From NCBI GenBank assembly GCA_945643635.1, contig CALZFC010000033.1, forward strand, positions 3,662,001-3,726,000: DNA of 64,000 nt, given 5' to 3'. Under the pieces are notes generated by a model that searched no databases, was not told where the DNA came from, and saw only the letters and a program-made list of their open reading frames with translations. A program made the translations under genes and the position numbers. Below are positions 55,266 to 64,000 of the stretch, one piece after another (position 1 is the first letter of the stretch; each line of letters starts with the position of its first letter). The stretch comes from Allodiplogaster sudhausi (Eukaryota > Nematoda > Chromadorea > Rhabditida > Diplogasteridae).

Positions 55266-56425
55266 ATGCGAGTTGTCAGGAATGAGAGGGCGGAATCCGA
55301 AGACCGCTCAAACATATGTACATATGTAAGTAAGATGCATCCTCTTAATTGGAATAATATTGAGATGAAAGCATGTTGCAAAGCAGCCCTTGACGAGCAG
55401 AAACGACTGAGCAGGGAGAGGAAGGAAATACAGGCGCGTTTGGAGAAGCAGCTGCTCAAGGCGCGAGAAAAGGTTCTTTTTATAAGATGTTTTTTTGAGA
55501 AAGTTAATAAAATTAATATGTTCTTTGATATGAGAAGCTCTTTTTGTTTTTCCAAGATGTATCGTTGGTCTTTTAACTGAAAAAAAAGAAATAAAATATT
55601 TTAGAGAGACGAAATAAAGTGTATGGCAGCTGCGAATCGCCGGCTCACTCTTGAGAACGAGCGTCTTAGATTGTCGGTGCTGAGAGAGGTCAATTCATTT
55701 ATTATTCCCTTTTGCATTTTTTTACTATTCAATGTTTGTGTTCTTATCATATGGTTAGTATCAAGCAATTCATGACGTTGCTAACTTGGAACTACTTACT
55801 TTTATACATATCATTTTTTTTATATTTACATTAACTTATACAAAAAGAATATTCAAATGATCTCTCGTTTTACAGAAGCTGAGGATGAAGAAGTGGCAGT
55901 TGGAAGTGGAGGCCGACCGGCTTGCAAAGGAAAGAGAAGAGTTGAAGACAAGATTCTGGAGTCACTTCGAACACGTTGAGAAAGAGTACGCACCTGCGCC
56001 TTTCACTCTGATTCTTTTTTGAAAGGCTATTCTTCTACCAAGGAAACGACAGAAATGATATACTCTGATCAGAGATCTTCTTTTTTCAGGCCAGAATTGG
56101 CAGAATGTAAGAAGGAGATAGGCGAACTGAAGGAAAAGCTCGAGCGTGCAAATGCAAGCCTCGAACAGGTGGATCATCCTTTGATCGTACTTGTAAGACT
56201 TACTTACACAAGCAATAGGAGAAGAAACTCTATATTAATGTACAATTGTATATTGAAAATTATAAATATGTACGGTTGATATTAATTTTTTTTCCATTTT
56301 AGATATGCGCGAGGGCGGTTCAGTACAAGAAGAAGGTCGAGAATGCCACGACTGCACTGAAGAGCAGCTCAGACACTGGAGAGGAACTGCTTGAAATTAG
56401 TCTTGAACAACAGGTTCTTAATTAG
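55266..56425 (+). CDS. Coiled-coil protein, family member 1
   Basis: Five exons in phase (first about 55266-55472, then 55605-55688, 55876-55985, 56090-56168, 56303-56425) end at TAG. From an in-frame ATG at 55266 (others at 55336 and 55369 are possible) the product is about 200 residues of almost continuous heptad-like helix: LSRERKEIQARLEKQLLKAR, LTLENERLRLSVL, WQLEVEADRLAKEREELKTR, ELAECKKEIGELKEKLERA. It closes with the exon QYKKKVENATTALKSSSDTG. No membrane span or catalytic motif is visible. The last two exons align with exons of the 58124-63518 gene, so they are paralogues. The family is not one I recognise. Confidence 0.65.
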
Positions 56426-56815
56426 TAAGTCATAAATTAAAATATACCAATCGCAACTGCATTTCATGCTTGCTTAGCTTTGAATACTTTATATAGATTA
56501 ACGAACGAAATTAACAACAACAAGAAGCTGACTTAGATAGAGAAGAACACGGCGGTTCCGGTATAAAGAAAAAGAAGCGCCTAATAAGCAGCAAGAAAGA
56601 TGTCGTTTCTGAAGTCATCTGCGATCCTTGGACGTCCCTATATATATTTTACCTCTCTTCAAATTTCATTCATATTTCCCATTCGTTCACTGTCTCTTTC
56701 TACACTCGAGTTCACTTTTTTTAAATCGAGATATAAATCTAGTTGCATTTCGAATCATTCTTTGAAAAACAAATGATTACTTTTCATTCATTTGAAAGTT
56801 TTAATTTTAATTCAA

Positions 56816-56821
56816 AATAAA
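56816..56821 (+). promoter_or_regulatory. Candidate poly(A) signal
   Basis: AATAAA about 390 bp after the stop of the 55266-56425 gene. Confidence 0.3.
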
Positions 56822-56920
56822 GGATATAACTGACTATTGCACGATACACTGAATATAGTCCTAACAATATATTCGGAGAGTTCATTTTTCGAGCCATGAA
56901 AGCTCAGCAGCCACATCACC

Positions 56921-57527
56921 TTGCGTTCCTTATCGATGTGTGTCCCGGAATCCGCGAACCTGGATTCGCTGGGATCCGGGTGCTCGACGAAGCCCTCCGA
57001 AGATCTTCAGTTGGAGTCCTTTATGCCCGCCGAATGCTACCAGGAGGCACTCAATGGGGCCTGCAGTGGCTACAGGATACATCTGTTGCCCTTCGCCAGG
57101 TATTATTCTTTATTATTACTTCATATACTTAGATTTACGATTTAAACCCAGGCTAATTTCAGGCCAAACCCGGGCGAGCACTGCCCGCTATACAGAGTCG
57201 AGGATTGTGCGTCCACCCAGTCGAGTGCATCGTTGTGCCGGTTAAGCTTTAGGCATTACTTATGTTGTCAATATTCTCTAATTGTAAGTTTGTCGTAACA
57301 TATCAATAATGCTATGTAATAGATAACCCAATGCTAAACATGCACTCGTGCCATAACTCTTGGATATTTGATTGGTATGTACATGAATATATGCCCTTTA
57401 GGGAATGTTATATTGTTGTTTCTGTCATTTTCCTAACTTTTTCTGAGAGTGATTTCAGCCAGAGTCCCTGATTGCGTTACGCTCTTATATCCGATCACTC
57501 CTTCCCACATTTAGAGTAAGAGAATGA
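56921..57527 (+). CDS. Cysteine-rich extracellular-type protein
   Basis: Exons (about 56921)-57099, 57163-57283 and 57459-57527 join in frame. Cysteines occur in pairs and short spacings: MCVPES, GCSTKPSEDL, ECYQEALNGACSGY, EHCPLYRVEDCAST, and a CC near the end of exon 2 (RHYLCCQ). The pattern recalls lustrin-type cysteine-rich repeats of nematode secreted proteins. The true 5' end is unresolved: no signal peptide lies in the first exon, and the ATG at 56921 is only a convenience start. The last exon may splice on at AGA|GTAAGA (57516) instead of ending at TGA. Confidence 0.45.
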
Positions 57528-58123
57528 GAGAGAGAGAGAGATCTGATAAAGAACAGAGTGAGCGAAGAAGTATTTCAGTCGTTCAAAGCATCCTGGAACG
57601 ATCTTTATCTTAGGCTTGGCTGTGAGACTTGCAAAGTTGCCCTTTATACTAACGGAGAGTTGGAGTAAAGAACAAGAGAACAAGAGATACCATTCGACGA
57701 GACGACAAAGAAAAGTGGGGGAATGTGACGAAAGGATATCAGAGAGACTGAGAGAGAGCGAGAACAAAAGAAAGAGAGAGAGAGAGAGGGACAGTATTTG
57801 AAAGAGAGCGAGATAAAGGATTGACGAACAAAAGAGAGAGGGAGAAGAAGATCGAACCGTCCTGCCTTACATACGCTGAAAGTGGCAACAAGAAGCCTAT
57901 GATGACCTCTAGCTGTCTCGCTCATTCTATGCATTCTCGCTCTGGCTGTCTGAATCGCTCTCTCTCTCTCTCTCCCTCTCTCTCTCTCTCTCTCGCTCTC
58001 ACCACGCGGATCAGCTGCCTTCGTCTTCTTCGATTGAATTATTTCGCAATCGGACTCGTCCCCACGTTTGAATTATTTTTATTCGCGACCTATTTCTTTC
58101 TTAAATAGATTTCGTTCGTCGAC

Positions 58124-63518
<5,395 letters not shown>

Positions 63519-63738
63519 AGAGAGAGAGAGAGGGAGAGAGAGAGGAGATGAATGCTAGACAAAGAATTCATTACGGCATTGAGTGAGGGAGTGAGATAGA
63601 GAGAGAAACAAAGAGAATAATATCGAGAAAGAGTGAGAGAGAGAGAGTGAAAGAAATCGGAAAAGGATCAACGGATTATGATGTTGTCGATTAAGAGATA
63701 CAAATTATTTTATTGTGAAAAATTTGGGATTCTTACAG

Positions 63739-63825
63739 GATAGTCAACGAAAAAGGAAGATTGATGCGAATCCTGACGAGCCGACTCATTCTGGGATCAA
63801 GAAAACGATGCAAGACGAAAAATAG
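63739..63825 (+). CDS. Possible alternative last exon of coiled-coil member 2
   Basis: TTACAG at 63733-63738 opens a 28-codon frame ending TAG: DSQRKRKIDANPDEPTHSG then IKKTMQDEK. It is polar and Lys-rich, like the tail KRDRK at 63518. It could replace that tail by splicing or belong to a following gene. Confidence 0.35.
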   Translation, partial: DSQRKRKIDANPDEPTHSGIKKTMQDEK

Positions 63826-64000
63826 GGGAGCTGCCACTTCACAGCTCGGCTATAGTTCGCATTGTCCCTGAGCTTTAAAAGTGCAACTTTCAAGAAGCTA
63901 CTTATCCCTCTATTTAATATTACAGTTGTTTAATTTTTACATTGATTGATTCCGTCATCTCGATCTGCATATCATTTGATGAGTACTCGCTGCGTTGATA

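Overview
The window is eukaryotic nuclear DNA with short, intron-rich protein-coding genes on both strands, separated and interrupted by very many (GA)n/(CT)n microsatellites and small non-autonomous transposons. A nematode is the most likely source. This is inferred from a nematode-like ribosomal protein uS12 (RPS23) relic, an ShK (SXC) domain, a nematode-style nicotinic receptor subunit and a cysteine-spaced secreted protein. No species can be named from the sequence alone.

Layout: 1-1554 (+) is the 3' part of a Gln/Pro/Ser-rich protein that looks like a transcription-factor tail. 3257-3398 (+) holds an orphan exon. 4479-9161 (-) is a nine-exon secreted cysteine-rich protein, with an unrecognised four-exon gene (5182-6152, +) nested in its largest intron. 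A perfect 74-bp inverted repeat (3583-3656 / 6977-7050) brackets that nested region. 11140-15577 (-) is a complete NAD-dependent glycerol-3-phosphate dehydrogenase. It diverges across about 1.3 kb from a complete malectin gene (16896-19257, +). 19.4-26.3 kb carries several copies of a dispersed foldback-type repeat. 22752-27255 (-) is an ankyrin-repeat protein, possibly with a further 5' exon at 29479-29664.

31783-32773 (-) is glia maturation factor with an in-frame TAG. 33479-38763 (-) is a 17-exon F-box/kelch (FBXO42-like) gene with two MITE-like elements in its introns, one with hAT hallmarks. 39292-39577 (-) is a 50-residue membrane protein. 40113-41734 (-) is a secreted ShK plus nitrobindin/THAP4-type beta-barrel protein. 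43304-47323 (-) is most of a nicotinic acetylcholine receptor alpha-type subunit.

47.3-55.2 kb is mostly microsatellite with a few terminal exons. 55.3-63.8 kb (+) holds a small family of coiled-coil genes sharing a Y-K-K-K-V-E exon, with a cysteine-rich gene between them. A disabled uS12 gene lies on the opposite strand in one of their introns (60662-62208).

The genes do not form a pathway. They are an ordinary metazoan mix: metabolism, ER quality control, ubiquitin ligase adaptor, actin regulation, neurotransmission and secreted proteins. Exon models were built by hand from splice signals and phase. Where every exon joins in frame I give high confidence to the structure even when the function is unknown.
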